Assembly: GCF_014202425.1 (NCBI RefSeq)
Contig: NZ_JACHGT010000009.1
Span: 307,172 to 371,171, forward strand
Source: Phytomonospora endophytica
GTDB taxonomy: Bacteria; Actinomycetota; Actinomycetes; Mycobacteriales; Micromonosporaceae
Direction: 5' to 3'
DNA length: 64,000 nucleotides
Below the pieces are notes generated by a model, which saw only the letters and a list, made by a program, of their open reading frames with translations, had not been told where the DNA came from and did not search any database. A program made the translations under genes and the position numbers. Shown here piece by piece: positions 8,014-18,413 of the stretch (the stretch's first letter is position 1; each line of letters opens with the position of its first letter).

Positions 8014-9672
8014 CAAGCCCAACGCATGCGCCACCTCGGTTCGCAACGCCTGCAAACAAGCCGTGGCCCGCTCCCGCGCCTCCCCGACCTCTCCCCCCAC
8101 CACCGGCTCGACGACCTCCAGGTACGCCTTCAGCTTCGGTTCCGTCCCGGACGGCCGCACCACCACCCGCGCCTGCGGTGTCCGCAGCCTCATCGCGTCG
8201 GTCTCGGGCAGCAGGTCCTCCACCGACGCGACCGGCTCGTCCAGCAACGTCGCGGGCGGCCGCGCCCGCAACCGCGCCATGGCGTCGGCGATCTCGCGCA
8301 GGTCCTCGACTCGCACCGACAGCTGATCGGTGGCATGGACCCCGAACTCGTCGGCGAGCTCGTCGAGCCGTTCCCCGAGGTTGCTCAGCTGCGCCTTCAG
8401 CCCGGCCGCCAGCTCGCACGCGAGCACCGCGGCACTGATCCCGTCCTTGTCGCGAACGTTGCCGGGCGCGACGCAGTACCCGATCGCCTCTTCGTACCCG
8501 AACGCCAAATCCCGCGACGCCCGCACGATCCACTTGAAGCCGGTGAGCGTCTCCTCGTACGGCACGTCACGAGCGAGGCACAGGGCCCGCAGCATCGACG
8601 ACGACACGATCGTCGTCGCGTAGGTGCCTTCGCGGCCCCGCCGCATCAGGTGGTCGGCGAGGAGGATGCCGAGTTCGTCGCCGCGCAGGAGCCGCCAGTC
8701 CTCGCCGTGCGGGATGGCGACGGCGCAACGGTCGGCGTCGGGGTCGAGCGCGATGGCGATGTCGGCCTTGCGCTTGCGCGCGAGGTTGAGCAGCCGGTCG
8801 GTCGCGCCGGGTTCCTCGGGGTTGGGGAACGCGACGGTCGGGAAGGCCGGGTCGGGCCGGGTCTGTTCGGCGACGAGGGTCGGCGTGCTGAATCCGGCCA
8901 GTTCCAGGGCCTCGATGAGGGTCGTGCCGCCGACGCCGTGCATCGGCGTGGCGACGATGTCGAGGTCGCGGGGGTCGTCGCGGTCGGTGACGGCGGCGAC
9001 TCCGGCGAGGTAGCCGTCGACGACGGACCGGTCGAGGAGTTCGGCGGCGTCGCCGAGCGGGACTTCCGCGAGGCGCCCGACGGCTTCGATGGCCGCCTCG
9101 ATCTCGGTGTCCACAGGGGACACGATCTGCGCGCCGTTGCCTTCCACGCCGCCGAGTTCGGCGCCCAGGTAGACCTTGTACCCGTTGTCGCGCGGCGGGT
9201 TGTGGCTCGCCGTGACCATGACCCCGGCGACGGCCTGGAGGGCCCGGACGGCGTAGGCGAGCACCGGCGTCGGCAGCGGCTCGGGCATCATCAGCGCGCG
9301 ACGGCCCGTGCCGGTCACGACTCGCGCGGTCTCCTCGGCGAAGTCGACCGAGCCGTAGCGGGCGTCGTAGCCGATCACGACCGGCCCTTTCGCGCCGGAC
9401 TTGTCCAGCCAGGCGCACAGTCCCGCGGCGGCGGCGCGCACGACCGCGCGGTTCATCCCGTTCGGCCCGGCGCGGACGGGGCCGCGCAGCCCGGCGGTGC
9501 CGAAGGCGAGCCGGCCGGCGAAGCGGTCGGCGAGGTCGTCGGCGCTGTCGGGCAGTTCGTCGAGGACCCGGCGCAGTTCCTTGGCGGTCGCCGGGTCGGG
9601 GTCGTCGGCGATCCAGGACTGCGCGGCCGCGCTCAGGCGAGCGAGCCTGCGGTCAGGTGGTGACTGGTTCAT
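7999..9672 (-). CDS. pmmB: Phosphomannomutase/phosphoglucomutase (alpha-D-phosphohexomutase)
   Basis: A 557-residue alpha-phosphohexomutase that interconverts hexose-1-phosphates and hexose-6-phosphates. The active-site phosphoserine loop is TASHNPPRDNGYKVY (about residue 155). The metal-binding loop is DPDADRCAV, the sugar-binding loop is GFKWI (TLTGFKWIVRA), and the C-terminal phosphate-binding loop is RPSGTEPKLKAY. The length fits the long PmmB/phosphoglucomutase type. In mycobacteria pmmB lies near the nucleoside salvage genes deoD and upp. Here the salvage genes deoC and upp lie about 17 kb away, so the neighbourhood is loosely conserved. It may feed GDP-mannose or glucose-1-phosphate pathways, or use ribose-1-phosphate. 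Confidence 0.93.
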   Translation of the reverse strand: MNQSPPDRRLARLSAAAQSWIADDPDPATAKELRRVLDELPDSADDLADRFAGRLAFGTAGLRGPVRAGPNGMNRAVVRAAAAGLCAWLDKSGAKGPVVIGYDARYGSVDFAEETARVVTGTGRRALMMPEPLPTPVLAYAVRALQAVAGVMVTASHNPPRDNGYKVYLGAELGGVEGNGAQIVSPVDTEIEAAIEAVGRLAEVPLGDAAELLDRSVVDGYLAGVAAVTDRDDPRDLDIVATPMHGVGGTTLIEALELAGFSTPTLVAEQTRPDPAFPTVAFPNPEEPGATDRLLNLARKRKADIAIALDPDADRCAVAIPHGEDWRLLRGDELGILLADHLMRRGREGTYATTIVSSSMLRALCLARDVPYEETLTGFKWIVRASRDLAFGYEEAIGYCVAPGNVRDKDGISAAVLACELAAGLKAQLSNLGERLDELADEFGVHATDQLSVRVEDLREIADAMARLRARPPATLLDEPVASVEDLLPETDAMRLRTPQARVVVRPSGTEPKLKAYLEVVEPVVGGEVGEARERATACLQALRTEVAHALGLLEGR

Positions 9673-9734
9673 GCGTGCATGTTCGCATAACGGACACGGC
9701 TGTGGCGCCTCGGTGGCGGCCCGCGCGGGTGCCG

Positions 9735-11711
9735 CTACTCACCGAGCTGGAAGGACTTCACCGCCTCGTCGAAGACGGCCTTGTTGTCGGCGAAGGCGTC
9801 CTCGGGGACCGAGAGGTAGATGTGGTAGTTGTCACCGTCGACCTTGATGATCGCCCACAGTCCGTGCCGGGCGGCGTCGTCGCTCTTGCGGGTGCCGGTG
9901 TACTCGATGACCGAGCCGTCGTGTCCGCCGTAGCTGATCGGGCCGAGGCTGATCTGTTCCAGGCTGCCCTTGACGAAGTAGCCTCCGTCGAGGCCGGCGG
10001 CCGCGCCGGTGAGGAGCTTGTCGGGGGCGGACTTCTCGTCGGTGACGTTGAAGCGGATCCAGACGTCGTCGTTGTCGGGGTGGTAGACGTTGATGACGTT
10101 GGCCTTCTCCGGCTCGACCGACCAGCCCTTCGGAACGTTGACGGTGTAACCGTTCTCGGGGTTGGTGTAGACCTCGGTCTCCATCGCGGTGTTCTCACCG
10201 TTGCCGGTGGGCGTCGCGCCGCCGGGATCCTCGTCGTCGCCGCCGCCGAAGACGCCGATCATCACGAAGACCAGGACGATGACGACCACCGCCGCGCCGG
10301 CGGAGAGCATCCACGGCTTGGGGTTCTTCTTCACGGTGTCCAGGAGACCCGCGACACCGCCGCCGGAGGACTTGCCCGGCCCGCCCTGCCCCGGCAGGGG
10401 CGGGAGGTTCTGACCGTAGGGCTGCTGTCCGGGCGGGGGCCCGTACGGCGACTGCTGCTGCTGAGGTGCGCCGTAGGACTGCTGCGGGATCGGCGGGCTG
10501 AAGGGCCGCGTCTCCTCGCCGTAACCGCCCTGCGGCGGCTGTGGGGGCGTGAACGGCCGCGTCTGCTCGCCGTAACCGCCCTGCTGGGGTGCGGGCGGGC
10601 CGACGGCATAGGACTGCTGCTGCTGCTCGTAGGCGCCGCTGTCGGCGCTAGGGGCGGGATGCGCGGCGGTCGACTCGAAGGCCGCCTCGGGCCGCGGCTG
10701 CTGGAACCGCGGTGAACCGGAGACCGGCATGCCCGACACGGGCGCCGCCGAGACGGGCGCGCCCGACACCGGAGGCGAGGACACCGGCCGCGAAGGCTGC
10801 TGCGGAATGACGCGGTGGAGGTCGGTGAGACCGTCGACGGCCTGCGAGGCGAGGGGCCCGGCACCGCCGAGGAGCTGCTGGATGGCCGCGCGGGTCTGCT
10901 CGACGTTCCAGCGGCGCTGGGGGTCCTTCTCCAGGAGACCGCCGAGGATCGGCAGCAGCGGCCCGGCCCGGCGCGGCGACTCCGGCGGGTCGTGCACGAC
11001 GGCCTGCATGGTGGCGAGCGCGTTGGCGCGGTCGAAGGGCGGACGGCCCTCGACGGCGGCGTAAAGGGTGACACCTAGGGAGAACAGGTCGCTCGGGGGC
11101 CCGATCTGGCCGCCGGTGGCGCGCTCGGGGGCGATGTAGTGCGCCGACCCGAGGACCATGCCGGGCGTGGTCAGGTTGGAGGGCGCGTTGGTGCGGGCGA
11201 CGCCGAAGTCGGAGAGCACGCAGCGGCCGTCGGAGCTGATGAGGACGTTGCCGGGCTTGACGTCGCGGTGCAGAATGCCCGCGGCGTGCGCCGCTTCGAG
11301 GGCGCCGAGCATGGACAGGCCGATCTTGGCCACCACGCGCGGCGGCATCGGGCCGTCGTCCTTGAGGATGTCGGCGAGACTGCGGGCCTGCAGGAGCTCC
11401 ATGATGATCCACGGGCGTCCGGCCTCGGTGATGACGTCGAAGACGCGGATCACCGACGCGTGGGACAGCGCTGCGGCCGCGCGGGCCTCGCGCAGCGTGC
11501 GTTCGACGAGCGTGTCGCGTTCGGCGGACGGCAGCTCGGCGGGGAGGAGGACCTCCTTGATGGCCACGTCACGCTGCAGGAGCGTGTCGTGGGCACGCCA
11601 GACCGCTCCCATGCCACCGTCGCCGATGGGTGCGCGCAGCTCGTAACGTCCGGCGATCGTCGCGCCGACGACGGCTCGTCCGTCTCCGGGCACGGGGGTG
11701 TGCTGAGTCAC
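9735..11711 (-). CDS. Membrane Ser/Thr protein kinase with exported C-terminal domain
   Basis: The GTG start at 11711 is preceded by GGAGGAAGCATC and gives 658 residues. The Hanks-type kinase domain is complete: glycine loop [10 protein letters not shown] (29-38), catalytic Lys in VAIKEV (52), HRD motif HRDVKPGNV (Asp about 150), DFG (168) and APE-like IAPER (about 195). A Pro/Gln-rich linker (about 300-466) contains PVSG pentad repeats and a duplicated [18 protein letters not shown] motif. One transmembrane helix (467-489) and an acidic exported domain of about 160 residues follow. The exported domain has no PASTA repeats; VPKGWSVEP resembles LpqN-like folds, which would make it a sensor (inference). 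Divergent from the mutase gene at 11810. Confidence 0.92.
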   Translation of the reverse strand: MTQHTPVPGDGRAVVGATIAGRYELRAPIGDGGMGAVWRAHDTLLQRDVAIKEVLLPAELPSAERDTLVERTLREARAAAALSHASVIRVFDVITEAGRPWIIMELLQARSLADILKDDGPMPPRVVAKIGLSMLGALEAAHAAGILHRDVKPGNVLISSDGRCVLSDFGVARTNAPSNLTTPGMVLGSAHYIAPERATGGQIGPPSDLFSLGVTLYAAVEGRPPFDRANALATMQAVVHDPPESPRRAGPLLPILGGLLEKDPQRRWNVEQTRAAIQQLLGGAGPLASQAVDGLTDLHRVIPQQPSRPVSSPPVSGAPVSAAPVSGMPVSGSPRFQQPRPEAAFESTAAHPAPSADSGAYEQQQQSYAVGPPAPQQGGYGEQTRPFTPPQPPQGGYGEETRPFSPPIPQQSYGAPQQQQSPYGPPPGQQPYGQNLPPLPGQGGPGKSSGGGVAGLLDTVKKNPKPWMLSAGAAVVVIVLVFVMIGVFGGGDDEDPGGATPTGNGENTAMETEVYTNPENGYTVNVPKGWSVEPEKANVINVYHPDNDDVWIRFNVTDEKSAPDKLLTGAAAGLDGGYFVKGSLEQISLGPISYGGHDGSVIEYTGTRKSDDAARHGLWAIIKVDGDNYHIYLSVPEDAFADNKAVFDEAVKSFQLGE

Positions 11712-11796
11712 GATGCTTCCTCCGAGGGGCGAGGGTCCCATTGTGGCGGAACCGCGCCATTGTGCCCACCGGCCGCCAGCCGACTGAGGGCGCCCC

Positions 11797-11802
11797 TACT
11801 AT
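11797..11802 (+). promoter_or_regulatory. Leaderless -10 element of the mutase gene
   Basis: TACTAT ends seven bases before the ATG at 11810, which has no Shine-Dalgarno sequence. The mRNA therefore most likely begins at or next to the start codon. Confidence 0.55.
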
Positions 11803-11809
11803 CAGCGCC

Positions 11810-13368
<1,559 letters not shown>

Positions 13369-13393
<25 letters not shown>

Positions 13394-14643
13394 GCGTCCA
13401 GGGTCGCCATCGCCGCGCGCATGCGCAGGGCCAGCGGCACCGACAGGCCGAGCAGGACGGCGCCCTGGAACGCGGGCACCGTCCACAGTGGCGCGAACTC
13501 CAGGATGGCGCCGGCCACGACGTTCGCCAGTGGTGACAGTCCCGTCGCGGCGGCGAAGAACAGGCCGAGGACGCGGCCGTGCATCTCCTCGGGCGTGAAC
13601 CGCCGGATCAGCGACATGACCAGCGGCACGACCGGGCCGCTGCCGAGCCCGGCGAGCGCGAGGAACACCAGCCGCGCACCGAAGGTCGGGACGGCGACGA
13701 AGGCGAACATGGCCGCGCCCTCGACGGCGAGACAGGCCAGCAGCGCCGCCCATCGCGAGACCCGGTTGACCATGAGCGTGTAGAGCCCGAGGCCGAGGAG
13801 CGAGCCGACGGTGCTGGCGCCGAGAAGCCAGCCGAGGCCGCCTTCGGGTGCGCCGGGGCGGGTGCCGTAGAGCGGCAGTACGACGGTGCCGGTGGCCGCG
13901 GCGACGCCGGAGATGACGCATCCGGCGATCAGGGCGAGCCGGACGGGCGGCTGGCGCCAGGCGGTGCGCAGGCCGTCGAGCCAGTCGGCGAGCAGGCCGC
14001 CGCCGTCGGGCGCGGCCTGCCGCACGCGGCGGTAGCGGACGGCGGTGACGACCGCGGCGGTGAGCAGGAAGCTGCCGGCGTCGATCCAGATGAGGGTGGG
14101 CAGGTCGACGGCGGCGGCGAGGAGCCCGGCGAGGGCGAGACCGCCGACGTAGCCGGCGCTGAGCAGGAACTGGTAGGCGCTCTCGGCCCGGTCGACGTTG
14201 ACGCCGGCGCGTTCGGCGACCTGGTTGACCAGTCCGCGGCGGGCCATGCCGCCGGTGCTGCCGCAGGCGTTGGCGGCCAGGCCGATCGCGCACAGGACGG
14301 CGACGTTCAGGGCGCCGAACCCGCCGAGGAGCGGGATGAGCATGAGGATCAGCCCGGCGGCGGAGCTGCCGCCGATGGCGGTCCGGCGCGCGCCGAAGCG
14401 GTCGGCGAGCGCGCCGCCGAAGGTGTTGCCGAGGACGAGCCCGACGGCCTCGAAGGCGCCGACGAGTCCGAGGTGGAGGGCGGAGCCGGTCAGGTGCAGG
14501 ACGAGCAGCGGTACGGCGACGACGGTGATCGCACTGCCGAAGACGTTGACGGCCGTCGATCCGAGCACGACGTACAGGGGGGCGCGGGAGCGTCCGGCGA
14601 GGTCGGCCGGTTCCGCTCGCACCGCACCGGCGTTGTCGGTCAC
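13369..14643 (-). CDS. MFS transporter
   Basis: The GTG start at 14643 follows GAAAGGACC and gives 424 residues with about twelve hydrophobic helices. The first is [24 protein letters not shown]. The MFS loop 2-3 signature appears as [16 protein letters not shown], about residues 70-85. The second half repeats the pattern ([16 protein letters not shown]). It resembles macrolide or multidrug efflux-type MFS proteins, but the substrate cannot be inferred. Its stop overlaps the end of the mutase gene. The HTH gene at 14783 is transcribed away from it and is a plausible local regulator. Confidence 0.87.
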
Positions 14644-14782
14644 GGACGGTCCTTTCGGGCACGGGTGAGGCAACGCTAGATCGTCGGCCGCGCGCCGGGA
14701 AGATCCGTGACGCGAAGCCGCCGGAGTTCGCACTCCGTGTAGTCGGCGCGACACATGGGTACGTGCGTGTTAGACAGTCAAG

Positions 14783-15091
14783 ATGACGAGGGAGGACGAG
14801 AGCTTCTACCGGGACCTGTCCGTCCGGGCGAGTGCGCTGCTCGGGGTGCGGTTCTCGCCGCGGCACGTGAAGGTGGCGTATCTGCTCTGGTCGGGTCATG
14901 ACGATGAGCGCGTCGCGCGGGAGGTGGGCTGCGGACGGCGGACGGTTCAGCGGGACGTGGCGAGTCTCGCGGCGATGCTGGGAGTGCGGTCGAGGTTCGC
15001 GGTAGCGTTCGAACTGGGCCGCCTCTGGGAGCGGCTCCAGCGGGAGCGGCCGCGGGAGAGTCCGTACTGGCGCCGTCGTATCAGCGAATAG
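14783..15091 (+). CDS. Small HTH DNA-binding protein (LuxR/sigma-region-4-like)
   Basis: A 102-residue basic protein that is almost all helix-turn-helix: FSPRHVKVAYLLWSGHDDERV, then AREVGCGRRTVQRDVASLAAML, where GRRTVQRDV is a convincing recognition helix. It resembles the C-terminal DNA-binding part of LuxR/NarL regulators without a receiver domain. The C-terminus is rich in Arg and Glu. It is divergent from the MFS gene across a 139-base gap, so it probably controls that transporter and itself. The Shine-Dalgarno sequence is weak. Orphan status and target are inference. Confidence 0.7.
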   Translation: MTREDESFYRDLSVRASALLGVRFSPRHVKVAYLLWSGHDDERVAREVGCGRRTVQRDVASLAAMLGVRSRFAVAFELGRLWERLQRERPRESPYWRRRISE

Positions 15092-15617
15092 GGAAGATCA
15101 ATTGACACCGGGCGCGAGCAATTGCACTCAGTGCCTAAATGTTCGGACCCGTTGTGCGACGCCACTGCGTTGTTGGGGGTAAGAATTCATCAGTGGAGAT
15201 TACTCAACGTAGTTCATTTGGGAAGTCCCGTCACGATCCGCCGACCGGGTCGTCCCACCAACGGTTGACCGCTCAAGCCGTAACTTGATCGGCTCGTAAA
15301 CCGTTATGGGAGGTGTGGGACAGGTGGCAGGCTCTATGCAACCCCACCACGAGCGCGAACAGGCCCGCGGCGCATCCAAGCGCGGGCCGGGTACGGCCAG
15401 GCGTCGCGAGCGACCCTCGGACGGCATGGACGCCAATCGGCTGCCCAATGCGGACAGTAATCAGCGGCGGTCTAGGCTGACCGAGTCTTTTGTAGACGCA
15501 CACAAGACTCACGACCCGCGTACGCCGACACATTGCGACAATGTTTCGGGCAACGCAGCCAAGAGCCATGGAGTCCGACCTCAAGTCCATTCAATCCAGC
15601 ACGAAGGTACCCACACC
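15092..15617. other. Gene-poor intergenic region, 526 bp
   Basis: The left half (about 15092-15310) is clearly more AT-rich than its surroundings, as promoter or horizontally acquired DNA can be. I see no convincing gene, tRNA or repeat. Open frames on both strands lack family motifs. It presumably carries the promoter of the amidohydrolase at 15618. Confidence 0.4.
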
Positions 15618-16868
15618 GTGACTATCACGTCGACACTCTCCGCAGAGCCGATGCCCGCCCCATTCGGGCCGGACGCCGAGGGAGACCCGTTGCCGGGTCG
15701 CCTCGACGCCTGGCTGGCCGCTCATGCCGAGGAACTCGTCCGGATCCGCCGTCACTTCCACATGCACCCCGAACTCTCGGGTGAGGAGCACGGCACCGCC
15801 GCGTACGTGGCCGAGCGGCTCAGCGCCGCCGGGCTGTCGCCACGGCTGATTCCCGGCGGCAACGGCGTGCTCTGCGACATCGGCGAAGGCGACCGCGTGA
15901 TCGCCCTGCGCGGCGACATGGACGCGCTCCCGATCGTCGACCCGAAGGACGTGCCTTACCGCTCGACCGTCGACGGGGCCTGTCACGCGTGCGGACACGA
16001 CGTGCACACGACCGTCATCCTCGGCACGGGCCTGATGCTGGCCGACCTCGCGTCGCGGGGCGAGCTGTCCGGTCGGGTGCGGCTGGTGTTCCAGCCGAGC
16101 GAGGAGAAGTTCCCGTCGGGGGCGCCGGTCATGATGCGCGCCGGCGCGCTGGACGACGTGGCGGCGATCTACGCGCTGCACTGCGACCCGCGGCTTCCGG
16201 CCGGGATGGTCGGGATGCGTTCGGGGCCGCTGACGGCGGCGTCGGACATGCTGGAGGTGCGGCTGTCGGGTCGCGGCGGGCACACGTCCCGCCCGCATCT
16301 GACGACGGATCTGGTGCACGCGCTGTCGCGGGTCGTCGTGGACGTGCCGGCGCTGCTGAACCGCAGGCTCGACCCGCGGATCGGGGTGGCCCTCGTCTTC
16401 GGCGCGATCCAGGCGGGACAGGCGGCCAACGCCATCCCGCAGGAGGGCGTCGTGCGCGGGACCGTGCGGATGCTCGACCGCAACGCGTGGAAGACCGTGC
16501 CGGGCATGGTCGAGCAACTCATCCGCGATGTCGTCGCCGCGACCGGCGCGACCGCCGAGATCGAGTACACGCAGGGCGTGCCGCCGGTCGTCAACGACCG
16601 CGTGGCGACGGCGGTCTTCGCCGGTGCCGCCGCGGCCGCGCTCGGCGAGGAGCGGGTCACGGAGTCGCCGATCAGCATGGGCGGCGAGGACTTCGCCTGG
16701 TACCTGGAGCAGGTGCCGGGCGCGATGGCGCGCCTCGGCGTCGGCCGTGCCGGGCAGGCGCTCGATCTGCACCAGGGCGACTTCGACGTCGACGAGTCGG
16801 CGATCGCGACGGGCGTGCGGGTCATGACGCACACCGCGATGGCGGCGGTCGGTTCGGCGGCGTTCTAG
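15618..16868 (+). CDS. M20-family amidohydrolase (N-acyl amino acid/hippurate hydrolase type)
   Basis: GTG at 15618 (preceded by GAAGG) gives 416 residues. The M20 metal-binding motifs are present: LRGDMDALPI (about 105), HACGHDVHTT (about 125), the catalytic glutamate region VFQPSEEKFPSGA, and SMGGEDFAWYLE near the C-terminus. Between them a dimerisation domain (RLSGRGGHTSRPHL) carries the conserved His. The enzyme should hydrolyse an N-acyl amino acid or aminoacyl benzoate; the exact substrate is unknown. It stands alone, with a terminator-like hairpin at 16872-16887 after its stop. Actinobacteria often keep such a gene near nucleoside salvage genes. Confidence 0.9.
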   Translation: MTITSTLSAEPMPAPFGPDAEGDPLPGRLDAWLAAHAEELVRIRRHFHMHPELSGEEHGTAAYVAERLSAAGLSPRLIPGGNGVLCDIGEGDRVIALRGDMDALPIVDPKDVPYRSTVDGACHACGHDVHTTVILGTGLMLADLASRGELSGRVRLVFQPSEEKFPSGAPVMMRAGALDDVAAIYALHCDPRLPAGMVGMRSGPLTAASDMLEVRLSGRGGHTSRPHLTTDLVHALSRVVVDVPALLNRRLDPRIGVALVFGAIQAGQAANAIPQEGVVRGTVRMLDRNAWKTVPGMVEQLIRDVVAATGATAEIEYTQGVPPVVNDRVATAVFAGAAAAALGEERVTESPISMGGEDFAWYLEQVPGAMARLGVGRAGQALDLHQGDFDVDESAIATGVRVMTHTAMAAVGSAAF

Positions 16869-16871
16869 TTT

Positions 16872-16887
16872 CCGCCCGGACGGGCGG
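16872..16887 (+). terminator. Hairpin after amidohydrolase gene
   Basis: Arms CCGCCC and GGGCGG around a GGAC loop, three bases after the stop codon. There is no T-run, so termination is probable but not certain. Confidence 0.45.
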
Positions 16888-17028
16888 GCAGGACTCGGTG
16901 GTCGGTGGTGCCGGAGTGGCTCACCGGCCACTGTTCTGTGCGGGCGCATGTCACAGAACCCGGGCGTCGTTCGTCCCGTGTACGGCCGCCTCGACCCGCG
17001 AAGCGGCCGCCACGTCAGGGAGTGCCCC

Positions 17029-17409
17029 ATGAACATCGCGCTGTGGATCGTCACCGGGCTGCTCGCCACCGCCTATCTCGGCAGCGGCGTCGGGAAACTG
17101 TTCGTCCGCAAGGAGCGGATCGCCGTCTTCGGGCCGAGCGCGCGGTGGACCGAGGACTTCAGCGCGGCGGCGGTCAAGGGCATCGGCGCCCTCGAAGTCC
17201 TCGGCGCGATCGGCCTGGTCCTGCCGGCGCTGCTCGACATCGCGCCGATCCTGGTGCCGTTGGCGGCCACCGGTCTCGCGATCGTGATGGTCGGTGCCGC
17301 CACCGTCCGCTTCCGCCGTGGCGAGTTCACGCTGATGGCGGTCGACCTGGTCTACCTCGTACTGCTGGTCTTCGTGGCGTGGGCCCGTTTCGGGCCCTAC
17401 GCGTTCTAG
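17029..17409 (+). CDS. DoxX-like membrane protein
   Basis: ATG at 17029 follows AGGGAG at good spacing and gives 126 residues. There are four hydrophobic helices: IALWIVTGLLATAYLGSGVG, IGALEVLGAIGLVLPALLDI, ILVPLAATGLAIVMVGAATV and LMAVDLVYLVLLVFVAWARF. The AYLGSGVGKLF and GALEVLGAIGL motifs are typical of the DoxX/DoxD-like family, small membrane proteins of poorly known function tied in some species to redox or thiol metabolism. The stop codon overlaps that of the convergent DUF4349 gene in the shared bases CTAG. Confidence 0.85.
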   Translation: MNIALWIVTGLLATAYLGSGVGKLFVRKERIAVFGPSARWTEDFSAAAVKGIGALEVLGAIGLVLPALLDIAPILVPLAATGLAIVMVGAATVRFRRGEFTLMAVDLVYLVLLVFVAWARFGPYAF

Positions 17410-18305
17410 AAACGCCCGGGGCCCGGCGGCTTCGGCCCGCCGGGTTCCCCGGCGAACGGCGGGGCGGGCCGGCGCGGTGCACGCCGCAGGACGGGGAGGC
17501 CGCGCCTGCGACGCGACCACGTCCAGAGCGCGGCGAGGGGCAGGCCGACGACGACCAGGAACGGCAGCAGGAAACCCAGCACGGTCGCGCTCACCCCGAG
17601 GAACAGCAGCAGCCCGTCCCAGCCCGAGGCCACGCCGGAACCGAAGCCCGGAGGCCCGGCCGGGGCGGTCTCGTTCACCGGCGACTCCAGTCGCAGCGTG
17701 AGCGTGCCGAAGGTGACCGCGTCGGTCAGGTCGCGCTGTTTCGCCTGAAGTTCGGCGAGTTCGGCCTCGCGTGTGGTCAGTTCGGCCTCCAGGGCGACCA
17801 CTTCGGACAGCGAGGCGGCGTTCTCCATGAGCTCGCGGACCCGCTCGACGCTCGCGCGCTTGGTCGCGATGCGGGTGTCCAGGTCGGCCGAGGTCTCGGT
17901 GACGTCGGTCGTGGACAGCTCGCGCGCCTGCTCGGTGCCCAGCGCGGCAAGGGACTCGACGGTGGCGGTGTAGACCTCGGCGGGGATGCGCAGGGTCAGC
18001 GTCGCCGTGGCCGTGTCGCCGCTTCCTTCGCGTTCGTCGCCCGCGACGAAGCCATCGACGGCGTCGACGGCCGCGATCGCCTGCCGGGCCGCCCCGGGCA
18101 CGTCGGGGGCGGTCAGCGACAGCTCGCCGGTGTAGACGACGAGGCGGTCGGCGCCTTCACGGGCGGCCGGAGCCTCGGTGGCGGCGGGCGCGGGATCACC
18201 GCCGGTGGCCGTCCCGGAGTCGGAGTCCTCCCGCCCGGCGGAGCAGCCGGTCAGGACGGGGACGGCCAGGGCGATGGGCAGGAGCAGTGCGGCGAGACGA
18301 CGCAT
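17406..18305 (-). CDS. DUF4349 lipoprotein
   Basis: A 299-residue protein with signal peptide and lipobox (LAVPVLTGC) and a Ser/Gly/Ala-rich spacer. It continues with the DUF4349 pattern: VVYTGELSLTAPDVPGAARQ, a coiled-coil section rich in Glu and Leu (ENAASLSEVVALEAELTTRE) at about 160-205, then GTLTLRLESP. Near the C-terminus is one transmembrane helix (LLLFLGVSATVLGFLLPFLV), followed by a basic Arg/Pro tail inside the cell. A lipid anchor plus a C-terminal helix suggests a protein bent along the membrane. Its function is unknown in the family. Confidence 0.86.
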   Translation of the reverse strand: MRRLAALLLPIALAVPVLTGCSAGREDSDSGTATGGDPAPAATEAPAAREGADRLVVYTGELSLTAPDVPGAARQAIAAVDAVDGFVAGDEREGSGDTATATLTLRIPAEVYTATVESLAALGTEQARELSTTDVTETSADLDTRIATKRASVERVRELMENAASLSEVVALEAELTTREAELAELQAKQRDLTDAVTFGTLTLRLESPVNETAPAGPPGFGSGVASGWDGLLLFLGVSATVLGFLLPFLVVVGLPLAALWTWSRRRRGLPVLRRAPRRPAPPFAGEPGGPKPPGPGRF

Positions 18306-18413
18306 GGGACACCTCCGGGCAGTGGGCTCGGATGTGACCTTCCTCGCAGCGGATCTCGATCGGGACGCGCTGGGGCCACGGCCGATCGCGGAACGGCGTC
18401 GGTTGTGGCGCCC

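Noticed and set aside
15273..15590. A 105-codon minus-strand gene in the intergenic region
   Set aside because: No domain motif, no ribosome-binding site at a convincing position, and no conserved neighbours.
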